Below are positions 49,946-57,753 of a stretch of DNA of 64,000 nucleotides, in pieces (positions within the stretch are counted from its first letter, which is position 1; each line of letters opens with the position of its first letter). The notes below the pieces were generated by a model. That model was not told where the DNA came from, ran no database searches, and was given only the letters and a program-made list of their open reading frames with translations. Origin of the DNA: UBA11865 sp041570195 (lineage in GTDB: Bacteria > Chloroflexota > Anaerolineae > Promineifilales > Promineifilaceae). A program made the translations under genes and the position numbers. The stretch covers positions 3,737 through 67,736 of the forward strand of contig JBFFWQ010000017.1 of assembly GCA_041570195.1 (NCBI GenBank), given 5' to 3'.

Positions 49946-50434
49946 TCAGCCACCGTCGGCGTATAAATCGATTTCATCCCGGTGGCCAAAACCGAGGCTA
50001 TTGTCGATGAAGTACAGTCGCTCCGGGCTGAGGCGGTACCAATTGATCTTGGCCAGTTGCGCTTGCAGTGCTCGGTCGGCCGCCCTCAAGAAAGGATACT
50101 TCTGCTGGTACAAGTCGATGGCCAAATCCCGCTCTTCGCCGGTCAGCTGATCCACGTCGCCCTCCAATTGAACGCCCTGTATAGCCGGCCAGTCGCTGTA
50201 ATTCTCCTGGATAGTGGCCGCCGCCCGGCGAGTTAGGCCAAGATCTTGGCCATGCCGCGTTTGGCCGGCCGACAGGAAATATAGGTCAAAATGCTGGTTA
50301 GCATAGAACACCGCCGCCGCCCATACACCCTGGATGCCGTAAGTGGCCAGGGTCATCACCGTATGCCGTTCCAGATAGGCCAGCGCCTGGCGGCGCCGCT
50401 CGGCAAGCTGTTCGGCGCTGCTAATCCCGGCCAC
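49946..50434 (-). CDS. Pyridoxamine-5'-phosphate-oxidase-fold flavoprotein
   Basis: A 162-residue protein of the split-barrel FMN-binding group. RRRQALAYLERHTVMTLATYG and WAAAVFYANQHFDLYFLSAGQ form the first strands of the barrel (the MTLAT block and FLS strand are the usual signature), followed by QENYSDWPAIQGVQLEGDVDQLTGEE. The frame opens at ATG 50491, but a strong AAGGAGGAGG at 50455-50446 lies 11 bases before GTG 50434, which also cuts the overlap with ubiX from 71 to 14 bases; GTG is therefore preferred. It binds FMN or F420 by family; adjacency to ubiX, which makes prenylated FMN, is suggestive only. Confidence 0.72.
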   Translation of the reverse strand: MAGISSAEQLAERRRQALAYLERHTVMTLATYGIQGVWAAAVFYANQHFDLYFLSAGQTRHGQDLGLTRRAAATIQENYSDWPAIQGVQLEGDVDQLTGEERDLAIDLYQQKYPFLRAADRALQAQLAKINWYRLSPERLYFIDNSLGFGHRDEIDLYADGG

Positions 50435-51014
50435 GGCCGGCTTCGCCTCCTCCTTGCCAGCGGGTAAATAGATCTTTCGGCAATTCGACATCCAGCAAAT
50501 CGAGTACCCGGTTCACCGTCTGGTCCACGATATCGTTGATGCTCTCCGGGCGATGGTAAAAGGCCGGCATAGGCGGCGCGAGCACGGCGCCCATCTCCAC
50601 CACCTGGGTCATGAGTCGCAGATGGCCCAGGTGCAACGGTGTTTCCCGGGGAACAATGATCAGCCGGCGGCGATCTTTGAGAACCACGTCGGCTGCCCGC
50701 AGCAGCAAGTTATCGCTGAACGAATGGGCGATGCCGGCCAGGGTTTTCATGGTGCAGGGTATGACAACCATGCCAAAAGTCTTGAACGACCCGGAAGCGA
50801 TGGTCGCCGCGATATCGTTGAACCGATAAGTCCTGTCGGCCAGAGCCAGAACCTGGTCCGGGCTGAAATCCGTTTCCAGACCGATCGTCTGCGCCCCGGC
50901 TTTGCTCAGAACCAGGTGGCTTTCCACATCCGGCGTCTCTTTCAATATCTCCAATAACCGAATGCCATAGATGACGCCGCTGGCGCCACTGATACCTACG
51001 ATAATCTTGCGCAT
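50421..51014 (-). CDS. ubiX: Flavin prenyltransferase UbiX
   Basis: A 197-residue flavin prenyltransferase, which makes the prenylated FMN cofactor for UbiD-type decarboxylases. IVGISGASGVIYGIRLLEIL is the flavin-binding N-terminus, ASGSFKTFGMVVIPCTMKTLAGIAHSFSDNLLLRAADV carries the conserved Ser/Cys/Met block, and IIVPRETPLHLGHLRLM is the VPRETPL signature. UbiX proteins are usually paired with UbiD; no ubiD gene lies in the window. A parS-like 16-mer lies inside the VPRET codons at 50640-50655. Confidence 0.92.
   Translation of the reverse strand: MRKIIVGISGASGVIYGIRLLEILKETPDVESHLVLSKAGAQTIGLETDFSPDQVLALADRTYRFNDIAATIASGSFKTFGMVVIPCTMKTLAGIAHSFSDNLLLRAADVVLKDRRRLIIVPRETPLHLGHLRLMTQVVEMGAVLAPPMPAFYHRPESINDIVDQTVNRVLDLLDVELPKDLFTRWQGGGEAGRGRD
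50640..50655. promoter_or_regulatory. Second parS-like 16-mer, inside ubiX
   Basis: TGTTTCCCGGGGAACA differs from the palindrome at 46562 in one base and fits the broader ParB pattern TGTTNC-N4-GNAACA. It lies in codons for the conserved UbiX VPRET motif, so it could arise from the protein sequence alone. Four kilobases separate the two sites. Confidence 0.35.
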
Positions 51015-51164
51015 CGCTTGTTGTCACTCGAAATGTTCGCCTTGACCAGAACTGATTGACCTGGCAAGCGGCAATGGCCAAAGCACGTTATAATCTCGAC
51101 CGGATTGTACGGTATCCATTCCTAAATCCCAAATAGCTATACCCGTTCCAAAAGGGGGTTCTTT

Positions 51165-52115
51165 GTGAAGTCCATCTATGTAACTGACCTGACCGACGGC
51201 GCCGATCTGTTCAACGAACCCTTTCTCTTGGCCGACGTCGTCCGCCGTGAAACCAAGGACGGACGCCCCTATCTTCTGAGCACATTTCGTGATCGCACTG
51301 GCCAAATGAACGGCGTCTTCTGGGACGTGCCGCCCGACGTCGAGCAATCGGTGAAGGCAGGCATGGTCACCCTGGTCACCGGTCGGGTCCGCAGCTACAA
51401 GAATGCCCTGCAAATCACCGCCACCGACTTGAACCCGTTTGCCGCCCCGGACATGAGCGAGTTCCTGCCCTCCAGTAGTCGGTCAGCGGACGAAATGATC
51501 GCTGAATTGCGTCGATTTATAGATGAACTGGCGCAGCCTTGGCGCGACTTGGTGGCCGCCATTCTGCTGGAGGAACGGTTCCTGACCCTATTCGCCAACG
51601 CGCCGGCCGCGCGAAGTATGCACCATGCCTACGTCGGCGGCCTGCTGGAACACACGTTGAGCATGGCTCAAATCGCCCGCTTCCTGGCCGATCACTACCC
51701 CTACGTGGATAAGAGCTTGTTGGTGGCTGGCGCCCTCCTCCACGATCTCGGCAAGGCCCTGGAATACGAAACGACCGCTTCTTTCGAGTTCACCGACGAC
51801 GGCCGGCTCGTCGGCCATATCGTCCGGGCCACGATCATCATCGAGTTGACAGCCGACAAGTTGGCCAATGTCTCCGAAGAAGAGCGCCGGCAACTCGTTC
51901 ATCTGGTTGCCTCACACCATGGATCCCTCGAATGGGGCGCGCCCGTAGTACCCAAGACCCTGGAAGCCATCCTGTTGCACCAGGTTGACTTGCTTGACAG
52001 CCGCGTCCAGGGTTTCTTTGATCACCTGCGCAACGATGACGGGCAAGACACTTGGACGACTCGTCCGAGTTTCATGTTCAATACGGAGTTACGCCGGCCA
52101 AACGACTTTGAGTAA
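51165..52115 (+). CDS. yhaM: 3'-5' exoribonuclease YhaM-like HD protein
   Basis: A 316-residue protein with an N-terminal OB-fold (FLLADVVRRETKDGRPYLLS and GRVRSYKNALQITATDL, about residues 20-90) and an HD phosphodiesterase domain (about 150-300): MHHAYVGGLLEHTLSMAQIA, then GALLHDLGKALEY, then HLVASHHGSLEWGAPVVPKTLEA. This is the YhaM/CBF1 architecture, a 3'-5' exoribonuclease of RNA turnover. The start is GTG 51165, preceded by AAAAGGGGG six bases away. The gene is divergent from ubiX. Confidence 0.9.
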   Translation: MKSIYVTDLTDGADLFNEPFLLADVVRRETKDGRPYLLSTFRDRTGQMNGVFWDVPPDVEQSVKAGMVTLVTGRVRSYKNALQITATDLNPFAAPDMSEFLPSSSRSADEMIAELRRFIDELAQPWRDLVAAILLEERFLTLFANAPAARSMHHAYVGGLLEHTLSMAQIARFLADHYPYVDKSLLVAGALLHDLGKALEYETTASFEFTDDGRLVGHIVRATIIIELTADKLANVSEEERRQLVHLVASHHGSLEWGAPVVPKTLEAILLHQVDLLDSRVQGFFDHLRNDDGQDTWTTRPSFMFNTELRRPNDFE

Positions 52116-52177
52116 GGGCTATAAGTGGCTTTCAGGGAGCCAGCGGTTCATAGCTGGCGAACAGCACCGCGCCATAG

Positions 52178-52206
52178 TTAGCAAGACATCATGTAAATGT
52201 TACAAT
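52178..52206 (+). promoter_or_regulatory. Promoter of the CinA-fusion gene (leaderless)
   Basis: TTAGCA (52178-52183), a 17-base spacer and TACAAT (52201-52206). The expected transcription start is about 52212-52214, which is the GTG/ATG of the gene, and there is no ribosome site, so the transcript appears to be leaderless. Confidence 0.55.
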
Positions 52207-52210
52207 TCCC

Positions 52211-53356
52211 GTGATGAAGCGCGAGATTCGCCAATTGGTGCAGCAACTTCATGATAGCCAGGGCCGGGTTCTGGTCGTCACCGCCGGCGCGGGTACACAG
52301 GCCGTCGCCTGGCTATTGGGCGTGGCTGGCGCCAGTCGGACTCTGCTGGAAGCCCTCGTGCCCTACGACGAATCATCCTTTAATAACTTCCTCGGCCAGG
52401 TACCAAGTCAATACGTGGCCCCGGAAACGGCCGGTTTGCTGGCCGGCCGGGCTGTCAACCGCGCCCAGCGTCTGTTTAAGGGTCCCGACCCGGTGATCGG
52501 CCTGGCCTGCACCGCGACCATCGTCACCGATCGGCCAAAGCTCGGACCCCACCGGGCCCACATTTGCGCTTGGACGGCCGAAAAGATCGTCCACCATAGC
52601 CTGCACTTGGACAAAGGCGCTCGAGACCGCAAGGACGAAGAAGGACTGATCAGCCGGCTGGTACTCAATACGCTGGCCGAGGCTTACGGTCTGGAGAAGA
52701 GACTGCCACTGCACCTGACTGCTAAAGATGAACACGAATGCCGCCGCGATGAAGTAGGCCAGGCCAGTCGGCGGTTGCTCCAGAGTCAGAAGGGCTTTTT
52801 CTCGATCACAGCCGATGGCCTGCTAGGCGAGACGACCAACGGAGCGGCCATCTTGCCAGGCGCCTTCAACCCGCTGCACCAGGGCCATACCGCGCTGTCC
52901 CAGGTCGCGGCCGAGGAGCTGCAAAAAGACGTGATCTTCGAACTCACGGCCATCAACGCCGACAAACCGCCGCTGGCCGACTACCAGGTGTTGGGTCGTC
53001 TGCTGCAATTCGCTGGCCGTTACCCAGTCCTCGTCAGCGCCGGCCCGACCTTTCTGACCAAGGCCCGCTTATTCCCCGGAACGACTTTCGTCATCGGTTA
53101 TGATACGGCCGCTCGCATCCTGCAGCCACACTACTACGGTGGTCGCCAGGATCAGATGCTGGCCGCCCTGGCTGAGATTCGCGAGCGTCGCTGCGATTTT
53201 TTGGTCGCCGGCCGCAGCGACGATAATGGCAGATTTCATGAAGCCAGCGATCTACGCGTCCCTGATTCCCTCGACGACCTGTTCCGGCCACTGCCCGGCA
53301 GCCGGTTCAGGCACGATATCTCCTCCAGCGCGATTCGCTCTGGAATCAGCAGCTAA
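52211..53356 (+). CDS. CinA C-terminal-domain protein fused to a nucleotidylyltransferase
   Basis: A 381-residue two-domain protein. Residues 1 to about 165 follow the CinA C-terminal nicotinamide-nucleotide amidase pattern: VTAGAGTQAVAWLLGVAGAS, LVPYDESSFNNFLG, IGLACTATIVTDRPK and GPHRAHICAWTAE. Residues from about 210 onward form a nucleotidylyltransferase of the NMN/phosphopantetheine type with GAFNPLHQGHTALSQVAAEE (the HxGH-like site, residues 217-226) and a SSSAIRSGI tail, the ISSTxIR-like signature. The domains could handle successive steps of nicotinamide-nucleotide salvage (inference). GTG 52211 is followed by ATG 52214. Confidence 0.82.
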   Translation: MMKREIRQLVQQLHDSQGRVLVVTAGAGTQAVAWLLGVAGASRTLLEALVPYDESSFNNFLGQVPSQYVAPETAGLLAGRAVNRAQRLFKGPDPVIGLACTATIVTDRPKLGPHRAHICAWTAEKIVHHSLHLDKGARDRKDEEGLISRLVLNTLAEAYGLEKRLPLHLTAKDEHECRRDEVGQASRRLLQSQKGFFSITADGLLGETTNGAAILPGAFNPLHQGHTALSQVAAEELQKDVIFELTAINADKPPLADYQVLGRLLQFAGRYPVLVSAGPTFLTKARLFPGTTFVIGYDTAARILQPHYYGGRQDQMLAALAEIRERRCDFLVAGRSDDNGRFHEASDLRVPDSLDDLFRPLPGSRFRHDISSSAIRSGISS

Positions 53357-53424
53357 TCAAGCGTCACGTCAATCCGACGCGTCGGACCGACGCATCGACC
53401 CGATTTGAAGGCGCTGTCCGTTCC

Positions 53425-55224
53425 CTAATCAGCGACGATGACTTCCAGAGCTTCCAGCTGCTCTAGATCGTCGAGCAAAACTTCGTAGCCGCCTTGCCAG
53501 AATTCAGCCGATCGGATGTCGATGCCCGCCTTATCCAGGATCCGCGCCGGAGCGTCGCTGCCGCCGGCTGCCAGTATCTCGAAATACCGCGGCTTGAAGG
53601 CATCCCCTTCCTCAAGATATTGCTGGTATAGCGACAGAACCAGCAGCTGACCGAAGGCGTAGGCATAAACATAGAACGGCACCTGGTAAATGTGTGGAAT
53701 CACCAGCCATTCCAGCCTGAAATCATCACTAATGCTCATTGAATCGCCAAATTGCTCGGCCAGGTTATGTGCGTACAGCTCGTTCAACTCGTCGATGGTC
53801 GCGCCCTTCTTGACCATTTCGTGGGCGTCGCGCTCGAAGATGGCGAAATAAGCCTGGCGCATAATGGTGGCATAGTTGTCGTCCATCTGGCGAAACAGTA
53901 GGTCGCGCTGCGTCTCAGGATCCGGATCCTCGGCCAACAGGCGATCGATCACGATCATCTCGCCGAATGTCGACGCGGTTTCCGCTAATGGCAGCGATGA
54001 CTGCTGTGTCAGCGCGCTATGGTGTGCGGCCAACATCGAATGGACAGCATGGCCGAGTTCATGGGCCATAGTGGCCACGTCTCGCGGCCGGCCGTGATAC
54101 GATTGCAATATCCACGGCGTATGGTCTGGCGATACAGTCGCGCAGAAGGCACCGCCCCGCTTGCCTTTGCGCACTTCACTGTCGATGTGGTCCTCGGCAA
54201 ATACCCGTTCGGCCAACTCGGCTACCCGGGGATCGAATCGACGGTAGCTGCTGAGCACGAGATCGATCGCATCAGCATAGGCAAAACGTTTCTCCGTTTT
54301 GATGACCGGCGCATAAATATCATAGCGACGCAATTGTTTCATTCCCAGCCAACGCGCCTTCAGGCGAAAATATCGTTGAAAGATCGACGCGTTCTGGCGG
54401 GAAACCTCTAGCAGCAGATCGACGACTTCGTCTGGTACATCGTTGGCCAGATTGCGAACAGCCATCGGCGTGGCGAATCCCCGCAGCTGTAGATTTTCGC
54501 TTTGCCAATCCCGTACCCGCGATTGGTATATCAGGCCCAACACCGGCTTATCCTGCTCATATACGCGGAGCAACTCCTGGTAGGCGGCCGCCCTGAGTTC
54601 GGGGTCCGGGCTGTGGTAGTGAACAGTCAACTCATCTCGGGTCATTTCCTGAATCTCGCCACCGATCTCCAGGTTAAATACATAGCGGGCGGTAATGGTA
54701 CTCAGCAAGGTCATTAACGCCGCCGAGCCATTAACGTTCTTAAGATTCACCACTCGTTCTTCCGGCTCTGACAGCGTATACGGCCGTTCCAGCCGCAGCG
54801 CCTCCAACCAATAACGATAGTCGCCGCTGTTGCCCAGCAACCGTTCAGCTACCTTTTCGTCCAGCCTCTTCCACCAAAGCTCAAAGAAAAGGACTCGGTT
54901 GTGCGCTTCGGCCGCCATCTGGCGAAAACGGGCCAGCGCGGCCTGGGCGGCCTGATCTTGTGTATCGGCCGAGAATCTCAAACTGGCAAAGGCAAAGAGA
55001 GCGCTGATTTCTTTATCCAGCGCCTCGTGTTTTTCCAACAATTCCAGGAACGCTCCCGTCACAAACTCATCCGTGGGTTCTGGCGACAAATCTGCCCTGG
55101 CCGCCTCAATCTCCATCAACAACGCCTTGACGCGTTCCAGTGCCAACTCGACCTCTGGCCCGTCAAAAGCCGTAAACAGATCGTCCAGGCTCCACGGCCC
55201 CTGGTGATACTCATTACCCGCCAT
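53425..55224 (-). CDS. pepF: Oligoendopeptidase F-like M3 metallopeptidase
   Basis: A 599-residue zinc peptidase of the M3B/PepF family, which cleaves short peptides in the cytoplasm. The catalytic site is ATMAHELGHAVHSMLAAHHSA, with the third ligand in PLAETASTFGEMIVIDRLL. The helical N-terminal half and GFATPMAVRNLANDVP are usual for the family. The frame opens at 55242, but GGAG seven bases before ATG 55224 favours that start (MAGNEYHQGPWSLDDLF). An array of period-7 repeats lies just upstream. No operon partner is obvious. Confidence 0.93.
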   Translation of the reverse strand: MAGNEYHQGPWSLDDLFTAFDGPEVELALERVKALLMEIEAARADLSPEPTDEFVTGAFLELLEKHEALDKEISALFAFASLRFSADTQDQAAQAALARFRQMAAEAHNRVLFFELWWKRLDEKVAERLLGNSGDYRYWLEALRLERPYTLSEPEERVVNLKNVNGSAALMTLLSTITARYVFNLEIGGEIQEMTRDELTVHYHSPDPELRAAAYQELLRVYEQDKPVLGLIYQSRVRDWQSENLQLRGFATPMAVRNLANDVPDEVVDLLLEVSRQNASIFQRYFRLKARWLGMKQLRRYDIYAPVIKTEKRFAYADAIDLVLSSYRRFDPRVAELAERVFAEDHIDSEVRKGKRGGAFCATVSPDHTPWILQSYHGRPRDVATMAHELGHAVHSMLAAHHSALTQQSSLPLAETASTFGEMIVIDRLLAEDPDPETQRDLLFRQMDDNYATIMRQAYFAIFERDAHEMVKKGATIDELNELYAHNLAEQFGDSMSISDDFRLEWLVIPHIYQVPFYVYAYAFGQLLVLSLYQQYLEEGDAFKPRYFEILAAGGSDAPARILDKAGIDIRSAEFWQGGYEVLLDDLEQLEALEVIVAD

Positions 55225-55261
55225 CATTACTCTCCAGATCATTCATTATGTAAACTTAATT

Positions 55262-55312
55262 CGCCATTTACCACTTGCCACCCGCCACTCGCCCCCTCAC
55301 CTCCGCTCCCCC
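55262..55312. repeat. Degenerate heptanucleotide array (CGCCACT units)
   Basis: Units of seven (CGCCATT, TACCACT, TGCCACC, CGCCACT, CGCCCCC, TCACCTC) fill the gap between pepF and the beta-helix acyltransferase gene. Same period as the arrays at 28099 and 38019. Confidence 0.6.
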
Positions 55313-56010
55313 AGCTCAATACTCTGTCGCAACCTGACGACCGTATCCGGCGGATAGTAGCCCTTACGCAAGCTAACATTAGCGTAGATCAGGCTGTTCC
55401 GGCCGATGATACAGCCAGGATTGAGCACCGCGTTGCAGCCGGTCTGGGCCCTGTCGCCCAGAATCGCGCCGAACTTCGCCAGTCCCGTATCATATTCCTG
55501 CCCGTCGACGACGAGCTTAATCGTCGGTCTTTTCCCCGTTTGCGCGTCTTTCTCGCTAACCAAAGTCAGATTACTCAGCTTGGTGCCGGCGCCGATATTG
55601 GTGTTCTGGCCGAGAATGCTGTCGCCAACATAATTGAAATGCGGCGCACAGGCACCGCTCAACAACAAACTGTGCTTGGCCTCGCTGGCGTGGCCCAGTA
55701 TGCTGCCCGGCATCATGATCACATTCTCACGCACAAAGGCGCCATGATTCACCAGCGCCCCCTGACCGATATAGGCCGGCCCCATCACAAAGGCCGCCGG
55801 CGCCACCCGCGCCCCTTCGGCGACATAGACTTGTGGGCCAATGGTGGCGCCCGGTGATACGTCGCCAAGAATCGTCTGCCCATGGCCAACAAGTCGTTCA
55901 ACATGCGCAGCCAGGCCCCATAATGCCTGCCACACGATTTCGCAGCCGTCGAATATCTCGGCCGCCAGCGAATCGCTCAAGTCAAAGAAATCGTTCGGAT
56001 GTAACATCAT
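55297..56010 (-). CDS. Left-handed beta-helix (GlmU C-terminal-like) transferase
   Basis: A 237-residue protein with a helical N-terminus and a long left-handed beta helix of hexapeptide repeats (SPGATIGPQVYVAEGARVAPAAF, then YIGQGALVNHGAFVRENVIM, then ILGQNTNIGAGTKLSN, then AILGDRAQTGCNAVLNPGCIIG). The arrangement with HASEAKHSLLLSGACAPHFNYVGDS is that of GlmU C-terminal-like acyltransferases without the uridylyltransferase domain. It may acetylate a glucosamine-1-phosphate-like compound, or be a non-catalytic relative. It overlaps the upstream gene by ATGA at 56007-56010. Confidence 0.78.
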   Translation of the reverse strand: MMLHPNDFFDLSDSLAAEIFDGCEIVWQALWGLAAHVERLVGHGQTILGDVSPGATIGPQVYVAEGARVAPAAFVMGPAYIGQGALVNHGAFVRENVIMMPGSILGHASEAKHSLLLSGACAPHFNYVGDSILGQNTNIGAGTKLSNLTLVSEKDAQTGKRPTIKLVVDGQEYDTGLAKFGAILGDRAQTGCNAVLNPGCIIGRNSLIYANVSLRKGYYPPDTVVRLRQSIELGERR

Positions 56011-56441
56011 AGGATCTGCAGAGCCTCTTCAATGGCTGGCGTAAGTCGAACCAGAAAATCATGGACGGGTTCTAATACCAGCCCGATAATTGCCCAGACC
56101 GGGAAAAAATCCCAGCGAATGTAGGCATTGATCGCAAAGCGCTTGTCGCTGTAATCCCATGGGCAGCGGCCGCTAACGCGGGCGATCAGCCAGCCCGTAA
56201 CCAGTTCGACGGTCGTAAATCCAATGGACCAGATGAGCGCCCGGACGAGCGCCGGCAAATCCCGGATCAAATCATGGACCGGCTCATAAAACACGACCAG
56301 CAGGCCATAAATGGGAAACATCCATAGATAGGTCGTTCCCACCAGCCGCCAGTCTCGTTTGGGAAAGCTATCTGTCAGCGCAGTGAATACGACTTCACCG
56401 CACCAACCGCCCAACCCATACAGTATGTAACGAATCAGCAT
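56007..56441 (-). CDS. Putative ABC-transporter type IV / CmpB-like membrane protein
   Basis: A 144-residue membrane protein with four hydrophobic helices. MLIRYILYGLGGWCGEVVFTAL, TTYLWMFPIYGLLVVFYEPV and ELVTGWLIARVSG resemble the CmpB-type family of small membrane proteins (GW-x-x-E in helix 1 and the F/PIYG segment), whose function is not well defined. It is translationally coupled to the beta-helix transferase (ATGA), so the two may act together. The call is moderate because only short motifs are visible. Confidence 0.6.
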   Translation of the reverse strand: MLIRYILYGLGGWCGEVVFTALTDSFPKRDWRLVGTTYLWMFPIYGLLVVFYEPVHDLIRDLPALVRALIWSIGFTTVELVTGWLIARVSGRCPWDYSDKRFAINAYIRWDFFPVWAIIGLVLEPVHDFLVRLTPAIEEALQIL

Positions 56442-56544
56442 GCTAATACGCTCTGATCACTAAACGCCAGAACATAGCCGCCGCCAGACTCTTGGGTACA
56501 CCGGCCGCCGCGCATAGCTGCCTGTCAATAATAACTGAGAGTAT

Positions 56545-56805
56545 TTAGCGGGGTTCCACCGAAATCTTGATGGCCGTTCTTTCCTGGTCGTCAATCACCA
56601 CTTCGGCAAAAGTCGGTACGCAAACGACGTGAACATCCTCATCAGCCAGGTAACCCGTGGCGATGGCGATCGCCTTCACCGCCTGGTTGACCGCTCCCGC
56701 GCCAATGGCCTGTACTTCGGCCCGCCCAGCCTCACGCACCACGCCAGCGATAGCGCCGGCGACCGATGCTGTCCGTGATCGGGCCGAAACCTTAATAATG
56801 CTCAT
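56545..56805 (-). CDS. spoVS: Stage V sporulation protein S (SpoVS)
   Basis: An 86-residue SpoVS/Alba-like protein. IIKVSARSRTASVAGAIAGV, GAGAVNQAVKAIAIATGYL and CVPTFAEVVIDDQERTAIKISVEP cover nearly the whole family. ATG 56805 has GGAGG six bases upstream, which fixes the start. SpoVS proteins occur in many bacteria that do not sporulate, including Chloroflexota and Deinococcus-Thermus, and probably bind nucleic acid. The gene is single, with no clear operon partner. Confidence 0.95.
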   Translation of the reverse strand: MSIIKVSARSRTASVAGAIAGVVREAGRAEVQAIGAGAVNQAVKAIAIATGYLADEDVHVVCVPTFAEVVIDDQERTAIKISVEPR

Positions 56806-57753
56806 GTTTTCCTCCATGTAATGTGACTGGCCCGAAAAGTCGCCTCTGAATTAAACGCCACGCGACGCGCAACGATTGCTCTGTGCCTCGGATGGTGATT
56901 CCAGGTCAGTAAGTCTAAAATGTCAGGTCGGAGGGAAATATGCCTTCCCGCTGATTGGCATTCTAGACAATTTACGAGCCTATTGTCAAGCAATTAGGCG
57001 CCCATTTTCGTGATTGGTTGCATAAACCTGGCATTTTGGCTGAGAGTGCGGCAGAATCCGGCAAATTCCCTACTTCATTCTGGCCCGTGCCATCCGATGC
57101 AACCAACTGCATTGGAGTGCATCAAAATTCACGTTTCGAGTCGTATCCAACGGTGTTTACTGCCTGTCAATCGGCCGGCTGGCGCCCGCGATTCAACGGT
57201 AAATATGGTAAACCCTCGCTCGCAGAGCCCATCGATAGCGGTGCAGGCCATTTCCAAAAACACAACCTTAAAACTTTAAAACGCTCTAGAGAATCTCTTT
57301 CTAAAAAGATCGAACCTTTTAACATTGTTTACGTCAACTTTCATTGCGGCCGCCGCCATCGTCTGTTAGAATGTTTGACGGTAGAAGGAGTGGTGCCGTT
57401 GTATGGGTCAGTGACCAACCGGTTATTGGTGGAAGAGGATTTTTCTCTTCTGCCTGCGGCCACTGGCAGAAGTAGGAGCGACGCCGGTCTAGGTTTGATC
57501 GATTGCCTTGCACTCTGATCTGATTTTGATCTCAGTACCAGCGTAGCCAACATAGAATTGCTTGCACGGCCAGTTGCGCCTTTCGCTAGTTGAGCGATTG
57601 CCCTGTGTGCGTACCCCGGGGCCGGAAAGGGTACGACAACGGGTCCATCACCGGATGCCAATTGCATATTGGGTTTAAGTAACCTGGTTCAGGACTCTTT
57701 TTGGGTTGCTTGGTGGAGGTTGCCTGACGGCAACAAGTACGGTTAAAACGACT
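56806..57753 (+). other. 948-bp dnaA upstream region
   Basis: No convincing gene was found; the open frames at 57010-57279 and 57018-57518 have no domain-like sequence. A promoter-like pair lies at 57344-57372, and a hairpin, CTTCTGCC (57447-57454) with GGCAGAAG (57465-57472), sits downstream of it. No perfect DnaA box (TTATCCACA) was seen on either strand here, unlike the region after dnaA. Confidence 0.5.
57344..57372 (+). promoter_or_regulatory. Candidate dnaA promoter
   Basis: TTGCGG (57344-57349), a 17-base spacer and TAGAAT (57367-57372). The transcript would begin near 57379 and have a leader of about 375 bases before dnaA, with GGAG at 57387 and the 8-bp hairpin at 57447-57472 in it. 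The -35 is weak. Confidence 0.35.

Noticed and set aside
51056..51094. TTGACC and TATAAT upstream of yhaM as a promoter pair
   Set aside because: Spacing of 27 bases is too long for a sigma-70-type promoter; a TATAAT with no good -35 remains.
57018..57518. 166-codon frame upstream of dnaA
   Set aside because: Random-looking translation; contains a promoter-like pair and hairpin, so leader DNA is more likely.
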